Shown piece by piece: positions 1-8,206 of a stretch of 45,149 nt of DNA. Under the pieces are notes generated by a model. The model was not told the origin of the DNA and made no database searches. It worked only from the letters and a program-made list of their open reading frames with translations. A program made the position numbers and the translations under genes. Origin of the DNA: JANRIZ01 sp033764445 (lineage in GTDB: Bacteria > Verrucomicrobiota > Verrucomicrobiia > JAWXBN01); contig JANRIZ010000013.1 in assembly GCA_033764445.1 (NCBI GenBank), forward strand, positions 1 to 45,149, written 5' to 3'. Numbering within the stretch: the first letter of the stretch is position 1; every line of letters begins with the position of its first letter.

Positions 1-3000
1 CGGCAAAAGTCAGGTTGTTGGTGGTGATGTTCACATTGCCCGCCAGACGCAGTTCCCCGCTGTTGGCAAACCAGGTCTGGGCCCCGTTGCTCAAAATCAG
101 ATTGTTGCTGATGGTCTGGAAACTCGTGCTGTTCTGCACAATCCCCGTGCCGAGAAACCCGTTCATCGTAATGGCACTGCCGGTCAGATAATAATTGGTG
201 GTCACGGAATTGCTGAAAGTCAGGTTGCGGATATACCAGGCGGTGTTGACGACACTGTTGGTCCGCAGATTGGGGGTGGTGGCAAACACCACGCGCGCCG
301 TGCCGACATTGGTCGGGGACCGGTTTCCGACCCAGTTGTCGGCCGTTCCCCAGTTGTTATCCGTACCGCCACCGTCCCAGATCGAAAAGAAACCGACGTT
401 GGTGACCACGACATTGTTGCCGATGTTTGTGACCGTGCCAAACGAGGCGGACCCCAGCCAGTTGATCGTCCCCCAAGTCCCCCCGGGGGTGGCATCGGTC
501 TGGAAGATGACAAAACCCGTCGTGTCCAGCGGCTCGTAGTCAAATTGAAGGTTCAGGGACCCGCCGGCGGTCAGGGTGCCGAAAACCCGGTTGGAATCAA
601 ACAGCGAGGCACTGGAAAACTGAAAGAGTGAGGTGGAGCCCGACCCCATCCAGAGGCTGTCGGAAAAGGTCATGGAGCCGTACGTACTGACCGTGTTGTC
701 CTGGGTGGTCCCGGCGGAAATCACCCCATTGTTGGTGATCGCCCCGGAGGCCACGTCCACGGTGCCGTTGGTTCCAAAGAGGGTCCCGTTGGCGGCGACA
801 GTCAGTCCGTTGGTGAAACGATGGGTGCCGCCCATCATTCCCAGGGCCGCCGTCTGGGTGCCATCGCCGACGGTGTAAAGGGTCGTATTGTAGATGGTCC
901 CGTTGGTGCCGATGACCAGGGTGCCCCCGCCATGCTCCACATAGTTGGTCGGACGCACATGCAGGCTGCGGGCCGAGACATAGGCGCCACTTTGCAGCCG
1001 CAGCACCCCGTTGGTGTTGTCAGAATCGAAAGTATCTCTTCCCACGTTCAGGGCGTTGACATTGGTCATCGATGCCCCGTTGAGAACCGACAGGATGTTC
1101 GAGCGGGTCCCCCCGACCAGGGAACCCGAATTTCCGACCTGCACATTGCCCCCGCCGTTGTTCCAAACCGTCGAGGCCCCGTCCACCAGCACAAGATTGG
1201 AGCGGCTCTGACCGTAACCGATGGTCAGGCTTGTGGCATGCATGATTGCACCGTTGGAAAGCACAAGGCTGTTCCGGCTGGCGGCATCACGCCCCACCTC
1301 AACGGATGTGTTGGTAAAAACAGCCGAATCCGCAATGACCACCCGGTTGCTGTTGGGAAAGTAGTTGTTGAGCAGGCCGTACCCAACGGCCAGGACGCCC
1401 CCGGAATTGTCAAACACACTGCCGCTGCCGGCCACATACAGAAGGTTGGATTCCGAGGGTTGCTCGCCGACGGTGATTCCCACCGTCTTGTATTTGCCCC
1501 CATTGGTCACATAGAGGGTATTGTATCCGCCGAAAAAGTACCCGAGTTTTGTAAAACCGGAATTGGTAAAGGCCGCCCCATTGGCGACGGTCACCGTATT
1601 GGACAGGGCATGACTTGTGGAGAGACCCGATCCCACGTAGAAATTCCCGGTATTGCTCAGAAAAGTCCCCGTATTGAGAAGGGTCAGACGGGCATATTGT
1701 GAACTTTCCTTTCCAAGAAGCAGATCATTGGTTGAATAAATCCGGGCACCGTTGGTCGCAAGAAGTTCGGTTCCCACATCGTTTCCGAACCCGACGGTCA
1801 GGGTGTTGATGTTGCTGAGGGTGGCTGCATTGACAACAACCCGATTGCTCAGGGATACAGAGCCATCCGAATTGAATTTATGGCCGATATTCAAAAAGTT
1901 GTTCTGAAAATTGAACAGCGTCGTGCTGCCCTCCACCTGCAGGAGGTTGTAATCCGAGCGGTACCCGACCCGGACCCCCGAGGCCTGCACCAGCGCCCCG
2001 TTGCTCACGTACATGGAGTTGCTGACGGTATTGATCTCATATCCCACCCTCAGTTCCACCACATTGGTCAGGCGGCTGTTGTCGACAACCAGCACATTGC
2101 GCCCGTTTGCCGTATCCAACAGGTCAATCCATCCCACCGCCACGGTGCTTCCCCCGGCGTTCCAGGTCGAACCGCCCCGGAGAATGACGGCATTGCTGTA
2201 AAATCCGCGTGCTCCGATGTACAAACCGGTCGATTTGCCCACTGCACCATTGTCCAAAAGCAGCAGGTTCGAGGAACTGCCCGGCGAGCCCAGAAGATGA
2301 CTGCCCACCCACACGCCATTTTGATTGGAAAACACGGAGCCAGAGCCGGTCACCACCACCTTGTTGCTGCCGATGCTCGACCCGATATCCGTCCGGTTGA
2401 CGGCCACGACGCCTCCATTGCTCAAAAACAGGGACCCGCGGCTGTTGAGCAGGACATTGTCGTTCCAGTGCGTGATGGACCCCCCGTTGGTGACCACAAA
2501 GTTGGAATTGCTCACGATGGTGGAATAGGTGTTGAGCCCACCGTTCTGCCCCCAGTTGCCGGCACCCCGGATCACCAGAGTGCCATTGGTCGCACCGGTG
2601 ACCGTCAATGGAAGCGTATTCCCAAAAGCCACGTTGCTCAGAATCAGCATACCAGCATTCATCTGCCACGTCTGGGCTACGGAAAATCCAATCGGGGAAT
2701 TGATCGCCTGGGTGTTGGTGCTGTTATTGATGATGCCTCCCGAGCCGATCGTCAGATAAAAGGGCCCCCCTGAAGAATTGGTGGTCAGAAACGAACCGGC
2801 ATTGTTGCTGTAGGTCAGGGAATTGATGGACCAGTCAGCCCCGTGTGCATTGGTTCTTTGAACGGTCCCTGCAAATATGAAATTGGCGGTGCCATCATTG
2901 TTGGGCGCCACGTCCCCCACCCAGTTTCCGGCGGTCCCCAAAAAATTATCCGCACCGCCGCCGTCCCACGTTCCGGCAATGATTAAAACAGGGAAAAACC

Positions 3001-3094
3001 CAAAAAAGGAGGTCAACAGACACAGAAAAACAAAGGTCGCCAGTCTCCATTGATGAAGTGTGCGGGTCTGATTTTGATGGGTGCTTTTGTTCAT
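1..3094 (-). CDS. Giant secreted beta-helix repeat protein, T5SS/PEP-CTERM-associated repeat type (5' part)
   Basis: This minus-strand frame is open from the start to the left edge, so at least the first 1031 residues are here and the C-terminus is missing. I start at 3094 (MNKSTHQNQ) rather than the in-frame ATG at 3100, because an AGG lies about 9 nt before the former and only 3 nt before the latter. The N-terminus has a basic stretch then a hydrophobic segment (ATFVFLCLLTSFFGFFPVLI), read as a signal peptide. A WDGGGADN module follows, then many imperfect repeats of the form VGxxxxSNxLxVxNGA, rich in Asn, Ser, Thr, Gly and Val. A second WDGGGTDNNWGTADNW module occurs near residue 900. Known: such repeats form beta-helical passengers, ending in an autotransporter barrel or a PEP-CTERM anchor. 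Which applies is not visible. Role inferred: surface adhesion or polysaccharide interaction. Confidence 0.8.
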   Translation of the reverse strand, partial: MNKSTHQNQTRTLHQWRLATFVFLCLLTSFFGFFPVLIIAGTWDGGGADNFLGTAGNWVGDVAPNNDGTANFIFAGTVQRTNAHGADWSINSLTYSNNAGSFLTTNSSGGPFYLTIGSGGIINNSTNTQAINSPIGFSVAQTWQMNAGMLILSNVAFGNTLPLTVTGATNGTLVIRGAGNWGQNGGLNTYSTIVSNSNFVVTNGGSITHWNDNVLLNSRGSLFLSNGGVVAVNRTDIGSSIGSNKVVVTGSGSVFSNQNGVWVGSHLLGSPGSSSNLLLLDNGAVGKSTGLYIGARGFYSNAVILRGGSTWNAGGSTVAVGWIDLLDTANGRNVLVVDNSRLTNVVELRVGYEINTVSNSMYVSNGALVQASGVRVGYRSDYNLLQVEGSTTLFNFQNNFLNIGHKFNSDGSVSLSNRVVVNAATLSNINTLTVGFGNDVGTELLATNGARIYSTNDLLLGKESSQYARLTLLNTGTFLSNTGNFYVGSGLSTSHALSNTVTVANGAAFTNSGFTKLGYFFGGYNTLYVTNGGKYKTVGITVGEQPSESNLLYVAGSGSVFDNSGGVLAVGYGLLNNYFPNSNRVVIADSAVFTNTSVEVGRDAASRNSLVLSNGAIMHATSLTIGYGQSRSNLVLVDGASTVWNNGGGNVQVGNSGSLVGGTRSNILSVLNGASMTNVNALNVGRDTFDSDNTNGVLRLQSGAYVSARSLHVRPTNYVEHGGGTLVIGTNGTIYNTTLYTVGDGTQTAALGMMGGTHRFTNGLTVAANGTLFGTNGTVDVASGAITNNGVISAGTTQDNTVSTYGSMTFSDSLWMGSGSTSLFQFSSASLFDSNRVFGTLTAGGSLNLQFDYEPLDTTGFVIFQTDATPGGTWGTINWLGSASFGTVTNIGNNVVVTNVGFFSIWDGGGTDNNWGTADNWVGNRSPTNVGTARVVFATTPNLRTNSVVNTAWYIRNLTFSNSVTTNYYLTGSAITMNGFLGTGIVQNSTSFQTISNNLILSNGAQTWFANSGELRLAGNVNITTNNLTFA

Positions 3095-3245
3095 GATCAT
3101 GAACCTAAAAAATGAAAATTTCCGCCCAGCTCCGAATTTGCGCCGAAAAAAAGGCAATCATTCATGCACATCCAAACAAAATGTGTGCGTACTCTTGTGA
3201 GCTTAAAATTTATTAATCCGTATAATTGGAATTCGGCCTTATATT

Positions 3246-3282
3246 CTTCATGAAACCATACGTTTTCGTATGTTCAATGAAG
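3246..3282. promoter_or_regulatory. Nested inverted repeat, candidate operator
   Basis: CATACG (3257-3262) and CGTATG (3267-3272) are perfect inverted arms around TTTT. Outside them CTTCAT (3246-3251) pairs with ATGAAG (3277-3282). The site lies 152 bp upstream of the repeat-protein start and just past the 3' end of the GntR/LacI-type regulator gene. That placement fits an operator for the regulator, but no binding data exist and a hairpin role is possible. Confidence 0.4.
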
Positions 3283-3284
3283 AC

Positions 3285-3292
3285 TGTATACA
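3285..3292. promoter_or_regulatory. TGTATACA palindrome, possible second GntR half-site pair
   Basis: An 8-bp perfect palindrome with a GTATAC core lies three bases beyond the larger inverted repeat. GntR-family operators are often short palindromes of GT...AC form. It is too short to be decisive alone. The rest of the AT-rich gap 3095-3341 shows no gene and no clear terminator. Confidence 0.25.
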
Positions 3293-3341
3293 CAGCATAG
3301 AGATCAAGGTCAACCAATTATTATAAAAAAAATTGCCCTGC

Positions 3342-4457
3342 TTATAATCCGATCACATGCGGCAGCAGCAGTTCAGGCTCCGGCCTCTCATTTCCAGATT
3401 TAATCCCTTGCAAAAGAGAAATCATCCTTGATGCGATTTTACCTATCTCTATCTCAAGACGAATGATATAAGGATTATAATGAGAAATAATTGGTGACCC
3501 CTCATTGGAATGTGTCATCACTTTAAGTTCCTCCCTCCATCGAGGCCACACAACATTCAGCCTGTCCAATACACCACTGGCCAATACATCGTCAGTGATC
3601 AGGAGTCCATCCGGATAATCTTCCCGCCCGAATTCTTTGAGAATTGAATCCACGTAGTCCGCCCCGCGCTGATAAAAACTTTTCTCCAGAATCTCTCGGA
3701 TATCCACCCCCTGGGAATCACAGACAAGTCTGGGATCGGTATCGAGGCCTAATTGATGGACCCGCTCAAAATAATCCCTATTGTATCCGTCAGCGGGTTC
3801 GACCCCGGAAAGGTTCCGTTCAAAGATCGCCGTAATCAACCCCACCCTCCGGCAGCCCATCTGCCTGAATGCCTTCAACCCTTCAAAGATCATTCCCGGA
3901 AAGTCCAAAAAAACCGAGCCGTAATCCCCGGTCATTTGTCCAAAATACACCGTGGGGATCCCCCGGTTGCGGATCGAAAGCATGAAGGCCGGATCGACCA
4001 CCTGCCCGAAAAGCACGGAGGAAATATTCCCCCGCTCCAGCCCCTCGATCAGGGCCAGATGATGAAAATTCGGATTCTCCGGGTTTTTATAATCGGGCAC
4101 CTCCAGAAAATAGTGTGTGGGAATCCCCAGGCTCCGGGTCTGTTCCTGAAGATGCATCAGCAAAAGCCGGTAAAACGGACTGGTCGCGGGATGCAAAACC
4201 TCGGACCCGAAAACCAACGCGGTGTAGTTTTTCCGGGCCGCCTCGGCGATAAAAATTCCACGTCCGTGCCGCACATCGATCCACCGGGCCATCCGCAGTT
4301 CCTGCATCACACGGTCGATGGTCGGGCGTGTCACGGAATACATCTGTTCCATCTCACGGATGCTCGGCAGCTGCTCCCCGACCTTCCCTGCCTGAATCCG
4401 CTCCAGCAGCAGCCGCTTTAACATCACAAACTTGGGTTCGACTTTTCGATTCGGCAT
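3342..4457 (-). CDS. GntR-family regulator with LacI-type sugar-binding domain
   Basis: A 371-residue transcription factor. Residues about 8-72 form a GntR winged helix (LLLERIQAGKVGEQLPSIRE, then SVTRPTIDRVMQEL and the wing DVRHGRGIFI). The rest resembles a periplasmic-binding-protein or LacI effector domain (VLFGQVVDPAFMLSIRNRGI, DGLLITDDVLASGVLDRL). This fusion is the AraR type, in which a sugar or sugar derivative releases DNA. It stands alone on the minus strand, upstream of and co-directional with the large secreted repeat protein and divergent from the bat operon, so those are its likeliest local targets. Palindromes at 3246-3292 are candidate sites. The effector cannot be told from sequence. 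No Shine-Dalgarno is evident before the ATG at 4457. Confidence 0.88.
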   Translation of the reverse strand: MPNRKVEPKFVMLKRLLLERIQAGKVGEQLPSIREMEQMYSVTRPTIDRVMQELRMARWIDVRHGRGIFIAEAARKNYTALVFGSEVLHPATSPFYRLLLMHLQEQTRSLGIPTHYFLEVPDYKNPENPNFHHLALIEGLERGNISSVLFGQVVDPAFMLSIRNRGIPTVYFGQMTGDYGSVFLDFPGMIFEGLKAFRQMGCRRVGLITAIFERNLSGVEPADGYNRDYFERVHQLGLDTDPRLVCDSQGVDIREILEKSFYQRGADYVDSILKEFGREDYPDGLLITDDVLASGVLDRLNVVWPRWREELKVMTHSNEGSPIISHYNPYIIRLEIEIGKIASRMISLLQGIKSGNERPEPELLLPHVIGL

Positions 4458-4624
4458 CGGGCCACTCTAACGGGAGATCCCCCCATGGCAATCCGCAACA
4501 AACGACCCCTCCCAAAGTTTCACGGCACCACTCGGTTTTTTACGTTTTTTCCAAACAACTTTTCTCGCCAGTCTCTGTTCATTCGCTTACGTTCATCCAC
4601 GAACCTCTCCCCAAAAATACAACT

Positions 4625-5611
4625 ATGAGCAACATCCAATCCATCAACGAAAACGTGCAACGTGCCTCCTCCTGGGTCCGGCCTCTCCAACAGGAAATGG
4701 GCCGGGTCATCATCGGCCAGAAATACCTGGTGGATCGGCTCATCGTCGGTTTGGTCACCGGCGGCCACATTCTCCTGGAAGGCGTGCCAGGCCTGGCCAA
4801 AACCCTGGCCATGAAAACCCTGGCCCAGGCGGTCGAGGCAAAATTCCAGCGCATCCAATTCACCCCGGACATGCTCCCGGCGGATATCGTCGGAACTCTC
4901 ATCTACAACCCGCGCGAGGGTTCCTTCACCACCAAATTCGGACCGGTCTTCACAAACTTCGTCCTGGCCGACGAAATCAACCGCGCCCCGGCCAAGGTCC
5001 AAAGCGCCCTGCTGGAAGCCATGCAGGAAAAACAGGTGACCATCGGACAGGAAACCTACGGGCTCCCCCAACCCTTTCTCGTCCTCGCCACCCAGAACCC
5101 GATCGAGCAGGAGGGGACCTACCCGCTGCCCGAGGCCCAGGTGGACCGCTTCATGCTCAAACTGCGCATCGGTTATCCCACGCGCCTGGAGGAACGCTCG
5201 ATTCTCGACCTCGCCGCCACCACGGCCCCGCTCCCGGTCATCAATCCTGTCATCGACACCTCCCATATCCTCGATTCAAAAGAGGTCATCAATTCCATCT
5301 ACATCGATGACAAGGTCAAGGACTACATCGTCGATCTGGTCTGGGCCACCCGGGACCCCCAGGCCTACAAAATCAATCTCAGTGGCTACATCCAGTACGG
5401 CGCCAGTCCGCGTGCCACCATCGCCCTGACCCTGGCCTCCAAGGCCTGGGCCTTCATCCAGGGCCGCGGTTATGTCACGCCCCAGGATATCAAATCCATC
5501 GGCATGGATGTCCTCCGCCATCGTGTGGCGGTCAGTTACGAGGCGGAGGCGGAAAATCTCACCAGCGAGGATGTGGTCCAGCGCATCTTTGACACGCTGC
5601 CTGTCCCCTAG
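4625..5611 (+). CDS. moxR: MoxR-family AAA+ ATPase
   Basis: A 328-residue MoxR ATPase, first gene of the bat operon. The start at 4625 (MSNIQSINEN) matches the family length. The frame is open further upstream, but that region overlaps the promoter of the divergent regulator and has no family similarity. Walker A is GVPGLAKT (about residues 50-57), Walker B is LADEIN, the loop after it is RAPAKVQSALLEAMQE, and sensor 1 is VLATQNPIEQEGTYPLPEAQ. MoxR proteins act as chaperones that mature or remodel partners carrying VWA domains, which here follow directly: DUF58 starts 43 bp downstream, then BatA and BatB. The start lacks a clear Shine-Dalgarno sequence. Confidence 0.93.
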   Translation: MSNIQSINENVQRASSWVRPLQQEMGRVIIGQKYLVDRLIVGLVTGGHILLEGVPGLAKTLAMKTLAQAVEAKFQRIQFTPDMLPADIVGTLIYNPREGSFTTKFGPVFTNFVLADEINRAPAKVQSALLEAMQEKQVTIGQETYGLPQPFLVLATQNPIEQEGTYPLPEAQVDRFMLKLRIGYPTRLEERSILDLAATTAPLPVINPVIDTSHILDSKEVINSIYIDDKVKDYIVDLVWATRDPQAYKINLSGYIQYGASPRATIALTLASKAWAFIQGRGYVTPQDIKSIGMDVLRHRVAVSYEAEAENLTSEDVVQRIFDTLPVP

Positions 5612-5654
5612 TCGCGTCCCTCCCTCCGCCCCCTTCCCAACCTGCCGACCTCCC

Positions 5655-6545
5655 ATGCCCGCCGCCGATTACACCAGGGAAATCCTTAAAAAGGTGCGCC
5701 AGATCGAAATCCGCACCCGCCGCCTGGTCACCGACTCGCTGACCGGCCAGTACCATTCGGTCTTCAAGGGCCGCGGCATGGACTTTGACGAGGTCCGCGA
5801 ATACTCCCCGGGCGACGAGGTGCGGACGATCGATTGGAATGTCACGGCCCGCACGGGTCACCCGTTCGTCAAAAAATTCACGGAGGAACGGGAACTGACG
5901 ATCCTCCTGCTCGTCGATCTGAGCGCTTCGGGCCACTTCGGCTCCCATCGGCAAAGCAAACGGGAAATGGCGGCGGAACTGGCCAGTGTCCTGGCCTTCT
6001 CGGCCATCCGCAACAACGACAAGGTGGGGCTGATCCTCTTCACCGACGAGGTCGAAAAATACATCCCACCCCAAAAGGGCCGCCGCCATGTCCTGCGGGT
6101 CATCCGGGAAATTCTCTTCTTCAATCCGGCCCGCCGGGGCACACGGATCGCCCGGGCCCTGCAGTTCATGAATCAGGTGACCCACCGCCGCGCGGTCACG
6201 TTCCTGGTCTCGGACTTCTTCGACAAAAATTACGAACGCGAAATCAAGCTCACGGCCCGCAAACACGATCTGGTCGGCGTGGCCATCTCCGACCCCAACG
6301 AAAACGCCCTCCCGAATATCGGCACGCTGACCATTGAGGATTCGGAAACGGGCGAACAGTTTGAGGTCGACTCCTCCAACAAATCGGTCCGGGACAGGTT
6401 CCAGGCGCTTTCCTCCGAACGCCGCGAAAATCTCCGCCGGTCGATGCTCGCCTCGGGCGTGGACTTTCTGGAACTGAGCACGGGTGAACCCTACATGCCG
6501 GTGGTGGTCCGGTTCTTCGACAAACGCATCCTCCGACGCAAATGA
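5655..6545 (+). CDS. DUF58 domain protein (VWA-like, MoxR partner)
   Basis: A 296-residue protein of the DUF58 family (start MPAADYTREI at 5655). The conserved centre is seen as GRGMDFDEVREYSPGDEVRT followed by IDWNVTARTGHPFVKKF. A VWA-like fold follows, with a DxSxS metal-site motif (LLVDLSASG) and later SDFFDKNYERE. DUF58 genes nearly always follow moxR, and the product is taken to be a substrate or adaptor of the ATPase. The stop TGA overlaps the next ATG (ATGA at 6542-6545), which suggests translational coupling. No transmembrane segment is seen, so a cytosolic location is likely. Confidence 0.92.
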   Translation: MPAADYTREILKKVRQIEIRTRRLVTDSLTGQYHSVFKGRGMDFDEVREYSPGDEVRTIDWNVTARTGHPFVKKFTEERELTILLLVDLSASGHFGSHRQSKREMAAELASVLAFSAIRNNDKVGLILFTDEVEKYIPPQKGRRHVLRVIREILFFNPARRGTRIARALQFMNQVTHRRAVTFLVSDFFDKNYEREIKLTARKHDLVGVAISDPNENALPNIGTLTIEDSETGEQFEVDSSNKSVRDRFQALSSERRENLRRSMLASGVDFLELSTGEPYMPVVVRFFDKRILRRK

Positions 6546-7210
6546 AATTTTCCTCCCCCATTCTCACCCTGCTCTGCCTCTTCCTGCTGGCCTCAACGGC
6601 CTTTCCGGCGGACCAGAATGCGCCGGTCCGGAACGCCCCGCAGTTCAACCCCTCCCCCGCCTCTCCGACGGCACCCCCGGCGCCGGCAGAGGAGGACATC
6701 CGTGACATTCGCGGCCCCATCCACTTGGCCGACCCCTGGCTCCTCGCACTCGCGGCACTGGGGGTTGTCGCGGTGCTGGTCCTGCTTTTCCTTCTGATCC
6801 GCTGGATCCTCCGGCGCCGTCAACCCACGGTGGTTCTGCCCCCGCACGAACGCGCCCTGCTCCGGCTCCGGGGGGCGGAACATCTGATCCTCGAAAACAA
6901 ACCGAAGGACTACTGCACGGAGGTCTCCGAAACGGTCCGTCTCTACATCGAGGAACGGTTCGGGGTGCGGGCGGCCCACGAGACTACGGAGGAATTTCTC
7001 AATGAAATCCTCCAGAAATCCGATTCGCCCCTGGCCCGCTACAACGACCTGCTGGGTGACTTCCTGGCTCTCTGCGATCTCGTCAAATTTGCCAACCTCG
7101 CCTCCGGCCAGGAACAAATGCGCTTCCTCCAGGAGGGGGCTGTGAATTTTGTCCGTCAGACAGTGCCCCAACCAAACCCCCAACCGGCGACCGGCCCCCG
7201 ACCTGCATGA
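6542..7210 (+). CDS. DUF4381-like membrane protein of the Bat operon
   Basis: 222 residues. An N-terminal signal peptide (ILTLLCLFLLASTAFPA) is followed by a Pro/Ala-rich linker and the short conserved motif IRDIRGPIHL. A single transmembrane helix follows (WLLALAALGVVAVLVLLFLL), then a basic stop-transfer RWILRRR and a cytosolic helical domain of about 130 residues (AEHLILENKPKDYCTEVSET). This layout matches the small membrane protein found between DUF58 and BatA in many Gram-negative operons (DUF4381). It overlaps both neighbours by ATGA. The function is unknown. It may present VWA partners to the ATPase. Confidence 0.75.
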   Translation: MKFSSPILTLLCLFLLASTAFPADQNAPVRNAPQFNPSPASPTAPPAPAEEDIRDIRGPIHLADPWLLALAALGVVAVLVLLFLLIRWILRRRQPTVVLPPHERALLRLRGAEHLILENKPKDYCTEVSETVRLYIEERFGVRAAHETTEEFLNEILQKSDSPLARYNDLLGDFLALCDLVKFANLASGQEQMRFLQEGAVNFVRQTVPQPNPQPATGPRPA

Positions 7211-8205
7211 CCTTCGCCTACCCCCATCTGCTCTGGCTGCTGGCCCTGCTGCCGGTCCTCGCCTTTCTCAAGGGGCGCAAGGGGCAGTCCGCCTCGGTCC
7301 AGTATTCCAGCGGCGAAATTCTCAAATCCCTCTCGCTCCAGCGCAAAGCCCGGGCGGGTCTCTTCCTCGCCTCCCTCCGGTTCCTCGCCCTGGCTCTCAT
7401 GATTGTGGCCCTGGCCCGGCCCCAGATCGGCAGGGGGAACACGGAAATCACCGCCAGCGGCATTGATATCGTCCTGGCCCTGGATGTCTCGGGCTCCATG
7501 CAGGCGGAGGATGTCACGCTCCATGGCCAGCCGGTCACACGCATGCGGGCGGTCAAAACCATGACACGGAAGTTCATCGACTCGAGGCCCGGAGACCGCA
7601 TCGGTCTGGTCGTCTTTGCGGGCCAGCCCTACCTGGTCAGTCCCCTGACGCTCGACCACGACTGGCTTCAGATGAACCTCGACCGGATCGAGGTCGGCAT
7701 GGTCGCCATCGATGGAACGGCCATCGGCTCGGGGCTGGCGGCCAGTGTCAACCGTCTCCGTGATCAGCCGGCCAAAAGCAAGGTCGTCGTCCTCCTCACC
7801 GACGGGGCCAACAACGCGGGCAAGGTCACCCCGGAAATTGCGGCGGAGGCGGCCAAGGCGCTGGGAATCAAAGTCTACACGATCTGCTTCGGATCGGGCG
7901 GGGAAATCATGGTCCGCGTCAAAAACCGCATGGGTTTTGACCAGATGGTCCCGATGCAGGCGGACATCGATGAGGCGACTCTCGAAAAAATCGCCGCGCT
8001 CACGGGTGGGAAGTTTTTCCGGGCGACGGATTCGGACGCACTGGAAAATGTCTTCAAGCAGATCGACCAACTGGAAAAGACGGTCGTCAAAATCAAGAAG
8101 TTCGAAACCTATACGGAGTTTTTCCAATGGTTCCTCATCCCGGGTCTTCTGATTCTGGGGCTCGAACTGCTGCTGGCCCACACACTTCTCCGGAGGCTTC
8201 CCTAA
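7207..8205 (+). CDS. batA: BatA-type VWA membrane protein
   Basis: 332 residues. Two hydrophobic helices lie near the N-terminus (LLWLLALLPVLAFLKG and LASLRFLALALMIVALARPQ), a VWA domain spans about residues 80-280, and a C-terminal membrane helix follows (FFQWFLIPGLLILGLELLLA). The MIDAS metal site is complete: DVSGSMQAED, the threonine region DGTAIGSG and LLTDGANNAG. BatA/aerotolerance proteins are inner-membrane partners of MoxR. It begins inside the stop of the preceding gene (ATGA at 7207) and ends one base before the next gene, so it is clearly within the operon. It is of usual family length. Confidence 0.92.
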   Translation: MTFAYPHLLWLLALLPVLAFLKGRKGQSASVQYSSGEILKSLSLQRKARAGLFLASLRFLALALMIVALARPQIGRGNTEITASGIDIVLALDVSGSMQAEDVTLHGQPVTRMRAVKTMTRKFIDSRPGDRIGLVVFAGQPYLVSPLTLDHDWLQMNLDRIEVGMVAIDGTAIGSGLAASVNRLRDQPAKSKVVVLLTDGANNAGKVTPEIAAEAAKALGIKVYTICFGSGGEIMVRVKNRMGFDQMVPMQADIDEATLEKIAALTGGKFFRATDSDALENVFKQIDQLEKTVVKIKKFETYTEFFQWFLIPGLLILGLELLLAHTLLRRLP

Positions 8206-8206
8206 G

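Noticed and set aside
821..2773. Plus-strand frames of about 295 residues at the left end
   Set aside because: They lie opposite the repeat protein. The minus frame is open throughout, has a signal peptide and shows clear internal repeats.
4328..4624. Upstream extension of the MoxR frame
   Set aside because: It overlaps the divergent regulator gene and its promoter, and family members start at the MSNIQS position.
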